Both the position numbers and the translations under genes were made by a program. This document shows positions 8,684 through 18,000 of a stretch of 64,000 bases of DNA, in pieces. A model generated the notes under the pieces. The model searched no databases and was not told the DNA's origin. It saw only the letters and a list, made by a program, of their open reading frames with translations. The first letter of the stretch is position 1; every line of letters begins with the position of its first letter. Source of the DNA: DAOTXR01 sp034435375 (GTDB lineage Bacteria; Chloroflexota; Anaerolineae; Aggregatilineales; UBA3940); assembly GCA_034435375.1 (NCBI GenBank), contig DAOTXR010000086.1, forward strand, positions 185,647 through 249,646, in the 5' to 3' direction.

Positions 8684-9883
8684 TCAGCCGACCACCTCAG
8701 CATATATCTGCATCTGCCGCTCGGCGATCAGGTCCCAATCATAACGCGCCTCGACCAGCCGGCGGGCGCTCGCGGCCAGCCGCTCGGAGAGCCGCTTGTC
8801 CCGCAGCAAGCGCGCCGCCTGCGCCGCGAACTCAGCCGGGCTGTCCGCCACCAGCAGATGTTCGCCATCAGCGACCTCCAGCCCTTCACAGCCGACTGGC
8901 GTGGAGACCACCGGGCGGCCCAGCGCCATCGACTCCAGGACCTTGAGCCGCGTCCCGCCGCCTGCCCGGATCGGCGTCACGCTGACCGCGCAGCGGCGAT
9001 AGTAGGGCGTCACATCGTCCACACGGCCCGTCACATAGACGCCTTCACCGGCCAGACGCTGCACCGCCGGGGGAGGGTCCGCCCCCACCAGCCACACCTC
9101 CGCATCGGGCGCCTCGCGGCGGAGGAGAGGCAGAACCTCGCGGCAGAGATAGAGCGCCCCATCGGTGCAGGCGGGGGAACTCATCTTGCCGACGAACAGC
9201 AGCGCACAGGGGTTTTCCGCGCCGGGCAGAGGGCGCAGCGCCCTTGTGTCCACGCCGTTAGGAACCACATCGACGTGCAGGCGAGGGTTGGCGCTGAGCA
9301 ACAGCCGTCGATCCTCCTCAGACACGGCCATGCAGCGGTCAAAACGACCGGCGTAACGCGGTTCCCAGCGGCGCATCATCCGGCTGTGCAGCCAGGCGCG
9401 GGCCTGGTCTCCTCTCCCCTGCTCAATGCCCGACAGACGAGCGTATTGCTGCCAGGTGACGTTGTGAAAACCTAACAGACGTTTGCCTCTCGACGCTGGT
9501 GACAGCGACTCCCAGTACAGCGCCATAGAGGACGGCTCGATGTGGACGAGGTCAAAGTCCTGATCGGCAGTCATGGCGCGAATGCGCCGGGCCAGCGCCA
9601 CCGAGTGCTGGAACTTCAGTTCAAGCGGCCTGCCTGCCAGCGCATAGCCAATCAGGCCAGGCAGGTGGGCCAGGGGGTGGCGACGCCGCAGATGCGCTGT
9701 CTCCACCCCGCGACACAGCTCAGTCAGATGCGGGAGGCCATCCTCACGGTCCGCCGAGTCGATCAGCGCCGCCAGCCACACCTCATGCCGGGCGGCGATC
9801 CGCCGCAGCAGGCTGTAGACCCGCAGCCGGTCGCCGGAAAAGGGCGGATAAGGCAGCGAATCGGTGATGAACAGAATCCGCAC
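8684..9883 (-). CDS. GT4-type glycosyltransferase (XrtA/PEP-CTERM-like style)
   Basis: A 399-residue GT-B protein that begins MRILFITDSLPYPPFSGDRL, with the acceptor-side motif DLVHIEPSSMALYWESL and the donor-side TRLKVLESMALGRPVVSTPV. The order and wording resemble the sugar transferases found in exosortase-associated exopolysaccharide loci, as do the FemAB-like and deacetylase genes nearby. No exosortase is visible in the window, so that link is only a resemblance. One base separates it from the next glycosyltransferase gene, so co-translation is likely. Confidence 0.82.
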   Translation of the reverse strand: MRILFITDSLPYPPFSGDRLRVYSLLRRIAARHEVWLAALIDSADREDGLPHLTELCRGVETAHLRRRHPLAHLPGLIGYALAGRPLELKFQHSVALARRIRAMTADQDFDLVHIEPSSMALYWESLSPASRGKRLLGFHNVTWQQYARLSGIEQGRGDQARAWLHSRMMRRWEPRYAGRFDRCMAVSEEDRRLLLSANPRLHVDVVPNGVDTRALRPLPGAENPCALLFVGKMSSPACTDGALYLCREVLPLLRREAPDAEVWLVGADPPPAVQRLAGEGVYVTGRVDDVTPYYRRCAVSVTPIRAGGGTRLKVLESMALGRPVVSTPVGCEGLEVADGEHLLVADSPAEFAAQAARLLRDKRLSERLAASARRLVEARYDWDLIAERQMQIYAEVVG

Positions 9884-9884
9884 G

Positions 9885-11147
9885 CTACTCCCCCTCCTGT
9901 GCCCAACGCGCCGCCTGCCTCAGACGCCGTTCCACCTGATCGACCACCAAGCCGATGGTATAACGGGCGCGGACTGTCTCCAGCGCACGGCGCTGGATGG
10001 CGCGGGCCAGGGCAGGGTCTGCTGCCAGTCGCGTGACGGCGGCTGCCAGCGCGACAGGATCGCCCGGCGGCACCAGCAGCCCGTCCTGGCCATCGGCGAT
10101 GATCTCCGCCGGGCCGCCCTGCCGGCTGGCGATCACCGGCACACCGCGCGCCATTGCTTCCAGGACCGCCATGCCAAACGGCTCAACCCAGCGCGAGGGG
10201 AACAGCAGAGCGTCATAGCCCGTCAGCCGGCTGAACACCTCCGGCTGAGTCAGCGGGCCAACAAAGCGCACTCGCCCCTGAAGGCCCAACGCCTCCACAC
10301 TCTTGCTGAGCGTGGCCGCATAGTCATCCGAGCCGCCGCCGATGATGTCCAGGCAGGCATGGCTGGCGGGGCCGCCCTGGATCAGATGCGCCACAGCTTC
10401 GATGGCCACATCGACGCCCTTGTCAGCCACCAGCCGCCCCACGTAGGCCAAGCGGGGCCTGTCTGGCCCCGGCGCGAAGACCAGGGGCAGCGCGTCGGGG
10501 CCGAGAACCACGTCGGCAGGCAAGCCCAGCGGCGTGACGGTGAGGGTGTGGGCTGGGAAACCCAGCGCCACGTAGCGATCCTTGACCGCCTGGCTGCACA
10601 CCAGCAAGCGCCGCAGGTCCAGGTCGTCAAAGCCTGCCAGGCCCTCGATCACAGCGCGGACCCTGCGCTTGAGACGGCTGGGGTCCAGGCACAGCTCGGT
10701 CCTGAGATCGGCCAGCCAGTAGTCGTACAGGTTGAAAAGGACGGGGATTCCACGCTCCTGGGCAGCCAGCAGCGGGCCAAGCCCCACCCCGCTCAGATTC
10801 CACACGCAGACCACCTCGGGCGCAAAGCGGGCGATCACCTGGCGCGTCAGCGCGCGGTTGTGCCGGGTGTGGACGGCCCACTGCGCCTGTCGAAGCCGTC
10901 GCCTCAGGCGTAGCGGGTCGCGCCCGGCCCGCTCTACCTTCAGCGCGTCGTTATGGGGATGGATGAAGTGCAGCCGCCGCACGACTCCCGTCTCCGGCAG
11001 GCCGCCGCGCCCGACCTGCCAGCGGCTGGTGAGAACCAGCAGATCGTGCCCGCGTTCGCCCAGCGCCCGCACTTGCAGCTCGCACTGAAGCTCGTAGCCG
11101 CCGAAAGCATGGGGCGGATAAAAGTCGGTGAGCGCCAGCACCCTCAT
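9885..11147 (-). CDS. GT4-type glycosyltransferase
   Basis: The start is the ATG at 11147 that overlaps the flippase stop (ATGA), rather than an upstream codon inside the flippase gene. This gives 420 residues. It begins MRVLALTDFYPPHAFGGYEL, a classic GT4 opening that includes the Gly-rich acceptor loop, and later has LAYVGRLVADKGVDVAIEAV, DIIGGGSDDYAATL, and ALLFPSRWVEPFGMAVLEAM with the EX7E-type donor motif. It is probably one of the glycan assembly enzymes. The specificity is not readable. Confidence 0.85.
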   Translation of the reverse strand: MRVLALTDFYPPHAFGGYELQCELQVRALGERGHDLLVLTSRWQVGRGGLPETGVVRRLHFIHPHNDALKVERAGRDPLRLRRRLRQAQWAVHTRHNRALTRQVIARFAPEVVCVWNLSGVGLGPLLAAQERGIPVLFNLYDYWLADLRTELCLDPSRLKRRVRAVIEGLAGFDDLDLRRLLVCSQAVKDRYVALGFPAHTLTVTPLGLPADVVLGPDALPLVFAPGPDRPRLAYVGRLVADKGVDVAIEAVAHLIQGGPASHACLDIIGGGSDDYAATLSKSVEALGLQGRVRFVGPLTQPEVFSRLTGYDALLFPSRWVEPFGMAVLEAMARGVPVIASRQGGPAEIIADGQDGLLVPPGDPVALAAAVTRLAADPALARAIQRRALETVRARYTIGLVVDQVERRLRQAARWAQEGE

Positions 11148-12628
11148 CCTTGCGTATCCTCCACAGGCCCGATGCGCCATGATCGGCGCAAGGCCGGCCT
11201 GATCATAGCCAGCAGTCTGGCGATCTCATCGAGCGTGACCACCGACAGCAGCAGGCTGACGGCCAGGAACGTCGCCACAAACAGGCCGCGCTGCCCCAGG
11301 GTGACCGGCTGCAAGACGGAGACAGCTGCCACATGGGCGCTGAGGATGGCCACCGGTTTGAGATACCCCCCAACCCGCACGTCAATGCCCCGCCGCCGCA
11401 GGAAGAAGACGTTCAGCGGGTTGGTGACAGTGCTGCCTGCCAGACCGGCCAGGGCTGCTCCCCCGATGCCCAGCGCCGGAATGAGCGTGAGGTTGCCAAC
11501 CAGGCTGACGGCAGTGTGTGCGATGTTGATCAGCGGCGGCTTGTTGGTGTCTCCCACCGCCACCAGCGAGATGCCCAGCGTATAGCCGATCAGCGACAGG
11601 TTCAGCCCGACCATCAGCAGCGTGAAGGCCGTCGCGCTGGCCAGATAACGCTCTGAGAAAAGCAGGATCATTATTTCACGGCCAAACAGAGCCGCGATCA
11701 GCACCCCCAGCGCGGTGATAAAAGAGACCAGGCGCGTGCTGGTGTTCAGCAGCCGCGAAGCCCTCTCTCTCTCCCCACTAAGCGACAGCTCGGAGAACAG
11801 CGGGAAGTAGACCTGCCGGAAGGCAATGTAGACCTGGCTGACCATGCCGGGAACCTTGCGGGCGATCTCGTAGTAAGCCACGTTGGCCGGGCCGAGCAGC
11901 ACACCGACGATCAGGGTATCGATGCGGCTGAAGATAATGGTGAGGATGTCGTTGATCTGAAGCGGAAAGCCAAACCTGAGCATCTTGTTCAGCACGTCGG
12001 GGTCGATCTCGATGCGCTTGCGGACCGGGATGCCGATGTAGGCAAACGCCAGCGCCCCCACCTGGGCGCCGATCTCGGCGGCCATCAGCCCCAGGAGGCC
12101 CGCTCTGAGCGCCCCCACCAGGGCCACGATCAGCACGAAGCGGGTCACACCCGTGATCGCATCGCTGGCTCCGATGCGCGACCAGCGCAGAAAACCCTGA
12201 AGGGCCGACTGCGACAGACGGAGGGCGCTCTGCAGGAAAAACACCAGCGGGACAAACAACACCAGCCCGGCCACGGGCGACGAACCAAACAAGGCCGCCA
12301 GCGGGGCGCGGAGCAGGACGGCCAGCAGGCCGACCACGACAATGACGCCTAACTGGAACCCCAGGGCCGTGTTGACCAGCCTGCCCAGACTCTGCTCGTC
12401 CTTTTCAGCGGCGATGAAGCGGGGCAGCGCCATGAATAGCCCAAACCCGCTGATCTGCACCAGGAACTCGGCAATCAGGAGGATGAGGAAATACTGGCCC
12501 AGGTCCTCGGCAGCCAGGCATCGACTGGAGATCATGGCTCCTGCCAACCCAAGCACCATCGCCAGGGCTTTCCCTAGCCCGATAGAGACGGTGCCCTTTA
12601 CAAAGTGCGAGAGCAGCGAGTCGCGCAT
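11144..12628 (-). CDS. Wzx-like polysaccharide flippase
   Basis: An integral membrane protein of 494 residues with about 12-14 hydrophobic segments, in the MATE/MOP exporter style of Wzx/RfbX. A conserved-looking N-terminus GTVSIGLGKALAMVLGLAG is followed by SSRCLAAEDLGQYFLILLIA and a mid-protein FGFPLQINDILTIIFSRIDTL. Such proteins flip undecaprenyl-diphosphate-linked repeat units across the membrane. The open frame extends upstream to 12937, but that part overlaps the polymerase gene and has no transporter character, so I use the ATG at 12628. It lies between the Wzy-like gene and a glycosyltransferase. Confidence 0.82.
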   Translation of the reverse strand: MRDSLLSHFVKGTVSIGLGKALAMVLGLAGAMISSRCLAAEDLGQYFLILLIAEFLVQISGFGLFMALPRFIAAEKDEQSLGRLVNTALGFQLGVIVVVGLLAVLLRAPLAALFGSSPVAGLVLFVPLVFFLQSALRLSQSALQGFLRWSRIGASDAITGVTRFVLIVALVGALRAGLLGLMAAEIGAQVGALAFAYIGIPVRKRIEIDPDVLNKMLRFGFPLQINDILTIIFSRIDTLIVGVLLGPANVAYYEIARKVPGMVSQVYIAFRQVYFPLFSELSLSGERERASRLLNTSTRLVSFITALGVLIAALFGREIMILLFSERYLASATAFTLLMVGLNLSLIGYTLGISLVAVGDTNKPPLINIAHTAVSLVGNLTLIPALGIGGAALAGLAGSTVTNPLNVFFLRRRGIDVRVGGYLKPVAILSAHVAAVSVLQPVTLGQRGLFVATFLAVSLLLSVVTLDEIARLLAMIRPALRRSWRIGPVEDTQG

Positions 12629-12663
12629 GTCCAGGCCACATTGCTCCGATCTGCGGCGCTTCC

Positions 12664-14175
12664 TCAGGTTGACGGGCTGACCGCCTGATCGCGGATCGCC
12701 TGCTCGCTGAGGCCCATCATCAGGCCGATCACAGGCGTCCAGAAGGATTGCATCAGGATGGGGTTGACGATGGCGGCGATCAGCACGCCCACCGTGGTGA
12801 TGGCAAAACTCAATACAGCTCCCCGCAGCTCCGGGTCGGAGATGCGGGGCCAGTGCTTGAAAGCCCTCGCCAAAAAGGCCCCTAACAGCCACACCAGACA
12901 CCCATACCCCACTAGGCCGCTCTTCATCAGCAACCACAGGTGAGCGTTGTGAATGTAACGCCGGGCATCGTGTCCCTCCCAGTCGAGCCGCGAGTCGTAG
13001 GGACGGTAGTTGGCCCCCATTCCGGCCCCCAGCACCGGCTGCGAGACCACCTGCGGGATGACATACTCATACTCTGGGAACCGGTCACGGAAACTGCGAT
13101 CTTCCCCGTAGGCGCTGACATCGGCCAGCGTCACGAACCGGTACACTGAGGCTGTGATCAGGCGCGAGACGCGCGTCTCAGGCGCGACAGCCACCATCAC
13201 GGCGGCGCTGGCCACGAGCGCGATCCCAATCGCCAGGCTCCACCGGATGTATTGCCGGCGATCTTCGCCGGTCAACAGGATAGCCAGCAGTCCCAGCCCC
13301 AGCGCCACGCTGAACCAGAAGCTGCGGTTGAAGGTCAGCAGGACGGCAGCGCCAGTCAGCCCCCACGCGATCAGCCGGACCGGGTGGGCCGTGGCCGGCC
13401 TGTCCAGGACCATGATAGCGGTCAACGCCAGGAAGGCCACCAGCAGCACGGACTGGCCGGGCGGCAAGATGCGTGTGATCTCACGGTAAACCGTGTATTG
13501 CGTCTTCAGCGTCTCGACGCGCCCCGCCAGAAAAATGGCTGACTTGCCCAGCGCAAACTGGGCCAGCATGGCGACAGCCACCCCAGCCGCCAACAGGAAA
13601 AATCCTCGCACCAGTGTTCTCGTCTGTCGCCGATCTCGCACCAGGTTGGTGACGACAAAGAACGTCAGATAGTAGCTTATGGTCCGCATCTCGTCGAAGG
13701 CCGCCCATTGGGCCACCGTTGAGCGCAGGATGGCAAACAGCGTGGACAGCATCGCCGTCCCCCAAAAGGCGAGCAGCGGAGCATCGAGTGGCGTGACGAT
13801 GAGCCTGAACTCCCGTTCGGCCAGCCAGCGCAGGGCGATCAGGCCGAGCAGCGCAACGTAGACAAAATCGACGATCCGCAGGCTCTTGATGCTGGGCAAT
13901 GAGGTGAAGTCCTGGTCGAAGATGCTGGAGGTCATAAACAGGATGCCGAGGAGCGCGATCTCAGGCCGTCGCAGGGCAATCAGCACCCCCACGCCGCCCA
14001 CCAGGCCGATCAGCACCCACAGGGGCGAAAGCGCAAGCATGCCTGCGCCGAGCAGAACTCCCGCCGCGCAGGCCGCCGCCAGATCGAGCAGCCCGCTGTG
14101 CGTCTCGACGAAGCGAGCCAGCCGTCGATGTGGAGTGGGCCGGCGCCCGGCCTGTCGAGCAATCTCAGCGGCCAT
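12664..14175 (-). CDS. Wzy/WaaL-type O-antigen polymerase or ligase
   Basis: A 503-residue polytopic membrane protein with about 10-12 hydrophobic spans. The C-terminal periplasmic loop contains QVVSQPVLGAGMGANYR, then HNAHLWLLMKSGLVGYGCL, the signature of the O-antigen ligase/polymerase superfamily (PF04932-like), where the His in the loop contributes to activity. It would join repeat units or ligate the glycan to an acceptor. It overlaps the Wzc-like gene by 11 bases upstream and precedes the flippase, as in Wzx/Wzy-dependent loci. Confidence 0.82.
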   Translation of the reverse strand: MAAEIARQAGRRPTPHRRLARFVETHSGLLDLAAACAAGVLLGAGMLALSPLWVLIGLVGGVGVLIALRRPEIALLGILFMTSSIFDQDFTSLPSIKSLRIVDFVYVALLGLIALRWLAEREFRLIVTPLDAPLLAFWGTAMLSTLFAILRSTVAQWAAFDEMRTISYYLTFFVVTNLVRDRRQTRTLVRGFFLLAAGVAVAMLAQFALGKSAIFLAGRVETLKTQYTVYREITRILPPGQSVLLVAFLALTAIMVLDRPATAHPVRLIAWGLTGAAVLLTFNRSFWFSVALGLGLLAILLTGEDRRQYIRWSLAIGIALVASAAVMVAVAPETRVSRLITASVYRFVTLADVSAYGEDRSFRDRFPEYEYVIPQVVSQPVLGAGMGANYRPYDSRLDWEGHDARRYIHNAHLWLLMKSGLVGYGCLVWLLGAFLARAFKHWPRISDPELRGAVLSFAITTVGVLIAAIVNPILMQSFWTPVIGLMMGLSEQAIRDQAVSPST

Positions 14176-15457
14176 AGTACCGCCAGTAGCGTGAACTGGC
14201 CCCCGCCTCAGCCCAGTTGACCACTACTCCCAGCAGGCTGGCCCCCAGCGCGGGCCACTGTTGGCGCACAGCCCGGATCGACTCCCGCCGCACCCGCCCA
14301 CGGCGGCTCACCAACAGCGCCCCATCCACAGCAGGAGCCAGCATAGCAGCATCAGCTACGGCCAGGTAGGCAGGCGAGTCGAGCACAATCAGGTCGCCAC
14401 AACGGGCCAATTCGCTCAGCACCGCTCGCATCGCCTGCGAGCCGAGCAGCTCGCCTGGCTGGGGGTGGGCAGGCCCGCTGGTGAGGACCTGAAGACCCGC
14501 GTGTTCTGTTCTCTGGAGGGCCTCAGCCAGGGAGGCTTCCTGCTGAAGCACGCGGCTCAGACCGTTGGCATTGTCCAGCCCCAGCAGGCTGTGCAGGGCT
14601 GATAGGCGCAGATCGGCGTCTACCAGCACGACTCGATAGCCCTGCCGGGCCACGGCGATCCCCAGGGCCGCTACCAGCGCTGACTTGCCCTCCTGCGGTT
14701 CGGCGCTGACCACCAGCAGCGTGTGCAGCCCTCGACCCTGAGCCATGCTGACGAGGTTGGCCGCCAGCCGGAGCACTGCCTCCGCGTAGGCCGGGTCCCG
14801 GTCGAGCAGCGCGGCGGCCTGGACCCGACGCACCGCCGGGATTTCCCCCAGGAGAGGCAGTTCTGCCGCCGCGGCGATCTGGTTGGCCGAGTACAGGCGG
14901 GGATCGAGGGTCTCCCACACAAGCGCCAGCCCCACCCCACCGACCAGCCCGACAGCCAGCGCCAGCCCCAGGGTGACGATGCGCTCTTGCAGCGACGGAG
15001 GCCCCGACAGCGCCGCAGTTTCGACGACGTAGATGCGCACCCCGCGGAAGGGCACCTCGTTGACAAGAAGGCCAGACAGGGTCGCTGCCGTGTCCTGCGC
15101 CAGGGCTGGGTCGCTGTCCTCCACCGTGATCGCCAGCAGTTCGGTGTCAGGCACCACCTCGACAGCGATGGCCGGCAGGGCATCGACGCCCAGGCGCTCC
15201 CGCAGCACAGCCCGCATGGAGCTGCTGCTGGCAATCTCCACGTAGGTGCCCATGATGCGGTCGGTGTAATTCAGGTCATACTCAACAAAGTCAGGACTGC
15301 CGCTGGTGGCGGTGACCACCCGCAAGCGGGCAGTAGCCGTGTAGGTTGGCGGAAGCAATGCGCTACCTATCGCAACGGTGGCCGTAGCGACCAGCGCCGT
15401 GACGATCACGACCCACTTGCGCCTTAGGAAAACCCGCACATAATCGTCGAGCTTCAT
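14165..15457 (-). CDS. Wzc-like chain-length determinant fused to BY-kinase
   Basis: A 430-residue fusion. The N-terminal Wzz-type part starts MKLDDYVRVFLRRKWVVIV with a membrane span, followed by a periplasmic domain and a second span near residues 160-180. The cytoplasmic part is a tyrosine autokinase: Walker A in AEPQEGKSALVAAL (about residue 250), Walker A' VVLVDADLRLS, and Walker B LIVLDSPA. The C-terminus ends with a Tyr-rich tail (RYWRYYGR), the usual autophosphorylation cluster, though short. Such proteins control polymer length and export. It has a 320-base leader without an obvious gene. Confidence 0.86.
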   Translation of the reverse strand: MKLDDYVRVFLRRKWVVIVTALVATATVAIGSALLPPTYTATARLRVVTATSGSPDFVEYDLNYTDRIMGTYVEIASSSSMRAVLRERLGVDALPAIAVEVVPDTELLAITVEDSDPALAQDTAATLSGLLVNEVPFRGVRIYVVETAALSGPPSLQERIVTLGLALAVGLVGGVGLALVWETLDPRLYSANQIAAAAELPLLGEIPAVRRVQAAALLDRDPAYAEAVLRLAANLVSMAQGRGLHTLLVVSAEPQEGKSALVAALGIAVARQGYRVVLVDADLRLSALHSLLGLDNANGLSRVLQQEASLAEALQRTEHAGLQVLTSGPAHPQPGELLGSQAMRAVLSELARCGDLIVLDSPAYLAVADAAMLAPAVDGALLVSRRGRVRRESIRAVRQQWPALGASLLGVVVNWAEAGASSRYWRYYGR

Positions 15458-15778
15458 CGGTGCATCCCTCTACCGTCAGGTGCAGGCCGGCTTAGCCCCC
15501 AGGGTCTGTCCGCAGACACCCTCGCGGTCGGTCGAAACCGCGTGGAGCAACCCTCACGCCCGTCCCACCGGAGGTCGGGTGGGCAATCCCCTGGCAGCCG
15601 GACTGGCCATCATTATGCACAGGACTCGCGGTTTGGGCTACCCGGCCTACCGCCGACAACAATCATCCCGGCGACGGAGCGTCGCCGGGTCTGAGGGCAT
15701 ACTGCAAGCTGGTCTATACGGCTGAATGTGGCAGGCCGCTTGGCTACGGTCGTCGCGCGATGCGACGCGCCTCGACGG
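15458..15778 (-). other. Structured untranslated leader between the sugar transferase and wzc-like genes
   Basis: About 320 bases with no protein I can support. Read on the minus strand it can form several GC-rich helices. One is a 9-bp hairpin at 15667-15689 (CCCGGCGAC repeated as its complement). A long-range 8-bp pairing AAACCGCG/CGCGGTTT encloses a GCCC/GGGC and CCCACC/GGTGGG core. It also contains GGCGGTAG at 15647-15654, the core of the ops/JUMPstart element of polysaccharide operons. It matches no riboswitch I know. It could be a processing or antitermination leader for the EPS operon. Confidence 0.4.
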
Positions 15779-16513
15779 TTACCTGGCTCCCTTGCCCGAC
15801 AGGACCGCCAGAGGCGTCATGCACAGGATTTTCAGGTCCAGCCACAGCGACTGATTCTCGACGTACCGGATATCGAGGCGAACCATCTCCTCGAAGTTAG
15901 CCGAACTGCGGGCCGTCACCTGCCACAGACCCGTGAGACCCGGCCTGGTCTCCAGTCGGCGCAGGTGCCACGGCTCGTAGATGTCCACCTCATAGGGAAG
16001 CGGCGGCCTCGGCCCGACCAGGCTCATATCCCCTTTGAGGATGTTCCAAAGCTGCGGCAGTTCGTCCAGGCTGGTCTTGCGCAGAATCCTTCCCACGCGG
16101 GTGATGCGCGGATCGCGGGCCATCTTGTACCTGCACTCCTCCCCCTCATTCTCCTTCTGGAGGGCGCTCAGAGCCTCCTCATCGCCGCGAATATAGGCCG
16201 CGATGAACTCACGATGCAGGTCGCAGCTCGCATTCCGGTACATGGTGCGGAACTTGTAGAAGGTGAAGGTAGTCACCTCCCTGGCACGGCCATACCTGTC
16301 ACGCCGCCGGATTGAAGCGACGCGCTCCTGAGCAAAGATCGGCGAGCCAGGAGAATCGAGCACGATCAAGATGGCCAGCAGAAGAAAAAGAGGAGCCAGG
16401 AGCACCAGAAGCAGGGCGCTCACGGCAATGTCCAGGCAACGCTTAATGACAGGATAAGCCCAACTGGACTCACGCTGCTTAACGATGATCCCTATCGCGC
16501 TTTGACCTTGCAT
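15779..16513 (-). CDS. Undecaprenyl-phosphate sugar phosphotransferase (WbaP/WcaJ-like)
   Basis: A membrane-anchored bacterial sugar transferase. I prefer the ATG at 16513, preceded by GGGGGGCAGCG, giving 244 residues; an in-frame start at 16603 is possible. One hydrophobic hairpin (RCLDIAVSALLLVLLAPLFL) is followed by the cytosolic catalytic domain: TFYKFRTMYRNA, then KTSLDELPQLWNILKGDM, LVGPRPPLPYEV and RPGLTGLWQVTARS. It loads the first sugar-1-phosphate onto undecaprenyl phosphate and so starts the glycan. It is the first gene after the strong minus-strand promoter at 16701-16729. The long N-terminal transmembrane block of full-length WcaJ is absent. Confidence 0.88.
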   Translation of the reverse strand: MQGQSAIGIIVKQRESSWAYPVIKRCLDIAVSALLLVLLAPLFLLLAILIVLDSPGSPIFAQERVASIRRRDRYGRAREVTTFTFYKFRTMYRNASCDLHREFIAAYIRGDEEALSALQKENEGEECRYKMARDPRITRVGRILRKTSLDELPQLWNILKGDMSLVGPRPPLPYEVDIYEPWHLRRLETRPGLTGLWQVTARSSANFEEMVRLDIRYVENQSLWLDLKILCMTPLAVLSGKGAR

Positions 16514-16700
16514 CGCTGCCCCCCAAGATGCAAACTTCGTCAGCGAGGCCCTCAACGATAGGGCCACACACGCCGGGAGGACGAGAGCCGTCTCCGTGGA
16601 CATCCCGAGGGCTGGAAGGTGGGATCAAGCAGGCGAAAAAGAAGATGTCTGCTTCCAGCGTAAGGGTACCCGATGTGCCTTAAAAGCCAGAGTGGAGATC

Positions 16701-16729
16701 AGTATAACAAAAACATTACAATTTGTAAA
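16701..16729 (-). promoter_or_regulatory. Sigma70-like promoter of the exopolysaccharide operon
   Basis: On the minus strand TTTACA (16729-16724) and TATACT (16706-16701) are separated by exactly 17 bases, five of six matches to each consensus box. It lies in an unusually AT-rich patch about 190 bases upstream of the sugar-phosphate transferase gene. Confidence 0.7.
16716..16728. promoter_or_regulatory. Perfect palindrome overlapping the -35 box (operator candidate)
   Basis: TTACAA-T-TTGTAA is a perfect 13-base palindrome. It overlaps the -35 element of the minus-strand promoter and lies between divergent transcription units, as expected for a repressor site. No matching regulator is encoded in the window. 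Confidence 0.4.
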
Positions 16730-16835
16730 GCACTTCATTGCCCAGGGGTGTATCTCTTTTTCGGGGCAACTCTGGACTCGCCCCCTCTGCCGAGCCAACC
16801 GCAGGTCGGCGGGGGGGAAGGCTCAGGAAAAGGCA

Positions 16836-16866
16836 TTTACGCCACCTGAGGCAGGTGTGTTATACT
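16836..16866 (+). promoter_or_regulatory. Putative promoter of the flippase-like gene at 16901
   Basis: TTTACG at 16836-16841 and TATACT at 16861-16866 are separated by 19 bases (18 if TTATAC is used). Transcription would start near 16873, about 28 bases before the ATG. The spacing is somewhat long, so this is only moderately supported. Confidence 0.45.
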
Positions 16867-16900
16867 GCCATCTTTGAGCAATCCTACTGGTCTGGACACC

Positions 16901-17938
16901 ATGAAACGCTGGCAAACCTTCCTGATCGGGCTTGTCATCAGCGCCATTTTTCTGTTCCTGGCTCTGCGGCAGGCGCAACTGTCTCGAATAGTGGAGACCT
17001 TCCGGACGGCACGCTATGAGTTTGTGGCGCTGTGCGCCGGGCTGATTGTCCTCAACGCGCTCGCACGCGGCCTGAGGTGGAGCGTTCTGAACCGGGGCTA
17101 CCTGCCAACCGCCGACGCCGTGTGGCTGTCTAACATCGGAGCCTTGTTCAACAACGTCCTGCCGGCCCGCCTGGGCGAATTCGCGCGGGCGGCGCTGGCC
17201 GGACGCCGCCCCCGTGTGTACTTCGTCAGCGCGCTCTCCAGCATCGTGGTTGAGCGCCTGTTCGACCTGGTCTCGCTCTGCCTTCTGCTCGTGATGGTCC
17301 TGCTGGTCCTGCCCCTCCCCCCCTGGGCCACCACCGCAGGCATCGGCATCGGCAGCGGAGCGCTGCTTGGCCTCCTGATCCTGGCCATCGCAGCCCGTTG
17401 GCCGATCCAGACCCTCCGCCTCAGTTCACACGTGTTCAGCCGACTGCCGACATTCACCCAGCAGAAGGCCAACGCGCTTGTCGCCAGAACGATCCAGGGC
17501 CTCAGCGGCGTATCAGACCTGCGTACGTTTGGGCTAGGCTTAGGTCTGTCGGTGGCGGCCTGGCTCATGTCTGGAGTGACCGCCTGGGTTCTGATGCTGG
17601 CCTTCTGGCCCCATGCGCCGCTGATGGTAGGGTATCTGGCGGTAGTCGCTTCCGGCTTGGGCATGGCGGTCCCTGCTGCACCTTCTGGCTTTGGCCCCTT
17701 TCAGGCAGCCATCATCAGCGTGCTGGTCGCGATCAACTATGACGCCGACGCCAGCCGTAGCTATGCCTTTGCGCTGCACCTGCTGAACTTTCTCATGACG
17801 AGTCTGCTGGGGGGCGTCGGGCTGATCCGCGAGGGCAGCAGCTTTCACGAAGTGGCCCGCCTGGCAAAGTCTCTCCACGATCAGGAACTGCCGCTCGATT
17901 CACAGGACCTGCCAGGAACCTCTGAAGGTCACGGATAA
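16901..17938 (+). CDS. Lysylphosphatidylglycerol synthetase/UPF0104-type membrane protein
   Basis: A 345-residue integral membrane protein with about eight hydrophobic segments. It has the features of the LPG_synthase_TM/UPF0104 superfamily (PF03706): GLRWSVLNRGYLPTADAVWL, LFNNVLPARLGEFARAALAG and VASGLGMAVPAAPSGFGPFQ. Members include AglD-like and MprF-type lipid flippase domains, and many sit in surface-glycan loci. The start is the ATG at 16901; a TTG at 16874 in the same frame is less likely. It is divergent from the sugar transferase operon and convergent with the epimerase. A role in translocating a lipid-linked or membrane substrate is inferred. Confidence 0.75.
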   Translation: MKRWQTFLIGLVISAIFLFLALRQAQLSRIVETFRTARYEFVALCAGLIVLNALARGLRWSVLNRGYLPTADAVWLSNIGALFNNVLPARLGEFARAALAGRRPRVYFVSALSSIVVERLFDLVSLCLLLVMVLLVLPLPPWATTAGIGIGSGALLGLLILAIAARWPIQTLRLSSHVFSRLPTFTQQKANALVARTIQGLSGVSDLRTFGLGLGLSVAAWLMSGVTAWVLMLAFWPHAPLMVGYLAVVASGLGMAVPAAPSGFGPFQAAIISVLVAINYDADASRSYAFALHLLNFLMTSLLGGVGLIREGSSFHEVARLAKSLHDQELPLDSQDLPGTSEGHG

Positions 17939-18000
17939 GTTCATCACAGCCTCTCGATGCAGCCCGCGCGCACTGCGCCAACCAGAGACAATCCCCGCGC

